This document shows positions 50,649 to 51,719 of a stretch of 51,719 nt of DNA, piece after piece. Both the position numbers and the translations under genes were made by a program. The stretch spans positions 1-51,719 of the forward strand of contig CANQTL010000023.1 of the NCBI GenBank assembly GCA_947626775.1. Reading direction: 5' to 3'. Under the pieces are notes generated by a model. That model saw nothing but the letters and a program-made list of their open reading frames with translations, was not told the origin of the DNA and did not search any database. Within the stretch, counting starts at the first letter, position 1, and the number at the start of each line of letters is the position of its first letter. Source of the DNA: an uncultured Lachnospiraceae bacterium (GTDB lineage Bacteria > Bacillota > Clostridia > Lachnospirales > Lachnospiraceae).

Positions 50649-51719
50649 TGACTCATTTTACATCAAATACTTACCAGATGAAACGGGAAATTTTAAATTT
50701 CTCAAATAAAATTTCCAGACACCTTCCCAAGCCTGACAGAAAGTTCACTGCCGACATGACCTATGGCATCCTCGCTGCCGGAAGCTGTCTTATCACCGAT
50801 ATCGTTGACCAGCTCCATGAAAATTCAAAAAAGGTCAATTCTGTGGAACGCCTCACCAGACATCTGAACAAAGGCGTCCCACTTCCGGCTTTAAAATCCT
50901 ACTTGGCTGCCGTCCGCCGATGGACGCCTGAAAATCCCGTCATCCACATCGACGACAGTGACGTGGTTAAACCAGACGGCCATAAATTTGAGGCCCTCGG
51001 TATTGTCAGGGACGGTTCTAAAAGCACAGAGACCAAAAATGTCTATGAGAAAGGATACCATGTCACGGAAGCCTGTGTGCTGACAGACAGCAATCATCCG
51101 GTCAGTATCTTCTCCCAGATCCATTCTTCCAGAGAAAAGAATTTTACCTCTGCCAATGACATCACCTTCGCCGCCATGGAACGCGGCGCAGCCTTGTTCG
51201 GAAAAGCTGCTTTCGTCATGGACAGGGGATACGATGACAACAAGATGTTCCTAAAACTCGATCAACTGGGGCAGGATTATGTGATCCGCCTTAGCGCAAA
51301 ACGCAAGCTGTATTTCCATGGGAAATGGGTCCCTGCCACACGACTCCGCAGCCAGCGCAAAGGAAAGATCAAAACGCCCCTCATTTACAAGGGCAAGAAC
51401 CATGACGCCTATCTTTCCCATGTAAAAATACAAATCACTGCCTCCAAAAAGGATATTTACCTCGTTTTGGTTTATGGCATCACGGAGCACCCCATGATGC
51501 TTGCTGCCAATCAGGAGATCCGGTCAAAGGAAGATGTCGTCCGGGCCGCAAAGCTGTATTTCTCCAGGTGGCGTATCGAGGAATATTTCCGCTGCAAAAA
51601 GCAGATGTTCCGCTTTGAAGATTTCCGGGTACGGAAGCTTGTTTCCATCAACGCATTGAATTTTTACATCACCCTGTGCATGGCGTTTCTTGCGCATATG
51701 TCCAGGAAGCCGGAAACCA
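50648..51719 (+). CDS. IS4-family transposase, partial at the window edge
   Basis: An open frame from ATG at 50648 (CGGAGG 7 nt upstream) to the last base, at least 357 residues and uninterrupted. It begins MTHFTSNTYQMKREILNF. DDE features: VIHIDDSDVVKPDGHKFEAL (first Asp, about 98-117), FVMDRGYDDNKMFLKL (second Asp, about 181-196), and the IS4 signature Y-x2-R-x3-E-x6-K in YFSRWRIEEYFRCKK (about 306-320). It catalyses cut-and-paste transposition. The reading frame is complete as far as visible, so the copy may be active. The end lies outside the window. Confidence 0.88.
   Translation, partial: MTHFTSNTYQMKREILNFSNKISRHLPKPDRKFTADMTYGILAAGSCLITDIVDQLHENSKKVNSVERLTRHLNKGVPLPALKSYLAAVRRWTPENPVIHIDDSDVVKPDGHKFEALGIVRDGSKSTETKNVYEKGYHVTEACVLTDSNHPVSIFSQIHSSREKNFTSANDITFAAMERGAALFGKAAFVMDRGYDDNKMFLKLDQLGQDYVIRLSAKRKLYFHGKWVPATRLRSQRKGKIKTPLIYKGKNHDAYLSHVKIQITASKKDIYLVLVYGITEHPMMLAANQEIRSKEDVVRAAKLYFSRWRIEEYFRCKKQMFRFEDFRVRKLVSINALNFYITLCMAFLAHMSRKPET

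Larger units (their letters stand above)
50570..51719 (+). mobile_element. IS4-type insertion sequence, right end beyond the window
   Basis: An element with a plus-strand transposase running off the edge. The left limit is approximate: TAAGGAATCCT (50570-50580) is an inverted copy of AGGATTCCTTA (50638-50648), which covers the transposase start. The true left terminal repeat lies at or before 50570 and could not be placed without the right end. Confidence 0.55.

Noticed and set aside
1..51719. CRISPR arrays, tRNA or rRNA genes
   Set aside because: No regularly spaced repeats, tRNA-like cloverleaf or rRNA sequence was recognised.

Overview
The window looks like a chromosome segment of an anaerobic gut Firmicute, most likely a GC-rich member of the Lachnospiraceae. 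The evidence is clostridial gene families (TIGR03915/TIGR03916 DNA-repair pair, DUF6465, PadR-HAAS-DUF4097, ECF sigma with DUF4179-like anti-sigma), strong AGGAGG-type ribosome binding sites, lipoprotein ABC receptors, and a beta-mannan utilisation locus laid out like that of Roseburia intestinalis. Nearly all genes lie on the minus strand. The exceptions are an XRE regulator, an AraC regulator, asnA and the terminal IS4 transposase. No rRNA, tRNA or CRISPR was found.

Layout: 1-1410 holds a probable type I toxin-antitoxin pair next to an XRE-type regulator. 1546-8347 carries an ECF sigma/anti-sigma pair, a PAS-GGDEF-EAL protein, a PadR-HAAS-DUF4097 operon with a palindrome-rich promoter, a DUF6465 protein, and two copies of a dispersed intergenic repeat. 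8571-15661 has an ABC exporter and a complete livJHMGF branched-chain amino-acid ABC operon. That operon has a terminator-like leader, an 11-bp inverted repeat around its -35 box and a highly folded spacer between livJ and livH. 15816-22597 has a cytoplasmic GH13 enzyme, a DnaA-box-like cluster, an XPD/DinG-like helicase with a RecB-type nuclease domain, a Crh/HPr-like protein without the catalytic His, and the radical-SAM repair pair.

22806-39901 is the mannan locus. A lipoprotein sugar receptor and two permeases import acetylated, galactosylated manno-oligosaccharides. Two acetyl esterases (CE2-like and CE17-like) and a GH36 alpha-galactosidase remove side groups. A GH130_2 phosphorylase shortens the chain, a 2-epimerase turns mannobiose into mannosylglucose, a GH130_1 phosphorylase splits that, and ManA feeds mannose 6-phosphate to glycolysis. 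AraC and LacI regulators flank the locus. Its last gene, start/stop-overlapped with the CE2-like esterase, is a cytosolic LacI-type sugar-binding domain fused to an intact GGDEF domain. This apparent sugar-sensing diguanylate cyclase wired into a mannan operon is the most interesting candidate system here. No endo-mannanase and no phosphomannomutase are present in the window.

40108-48898 has asnA, a small PAS protein, gltD-gltB with a 5' hairpin leader, and a CPBP membrane protease with an HTH remnant. The window ends in two insertion sequences: an ISLre2-type transposase that looks 5'-truncated, and an IS4-type transposase cut by the window edge.
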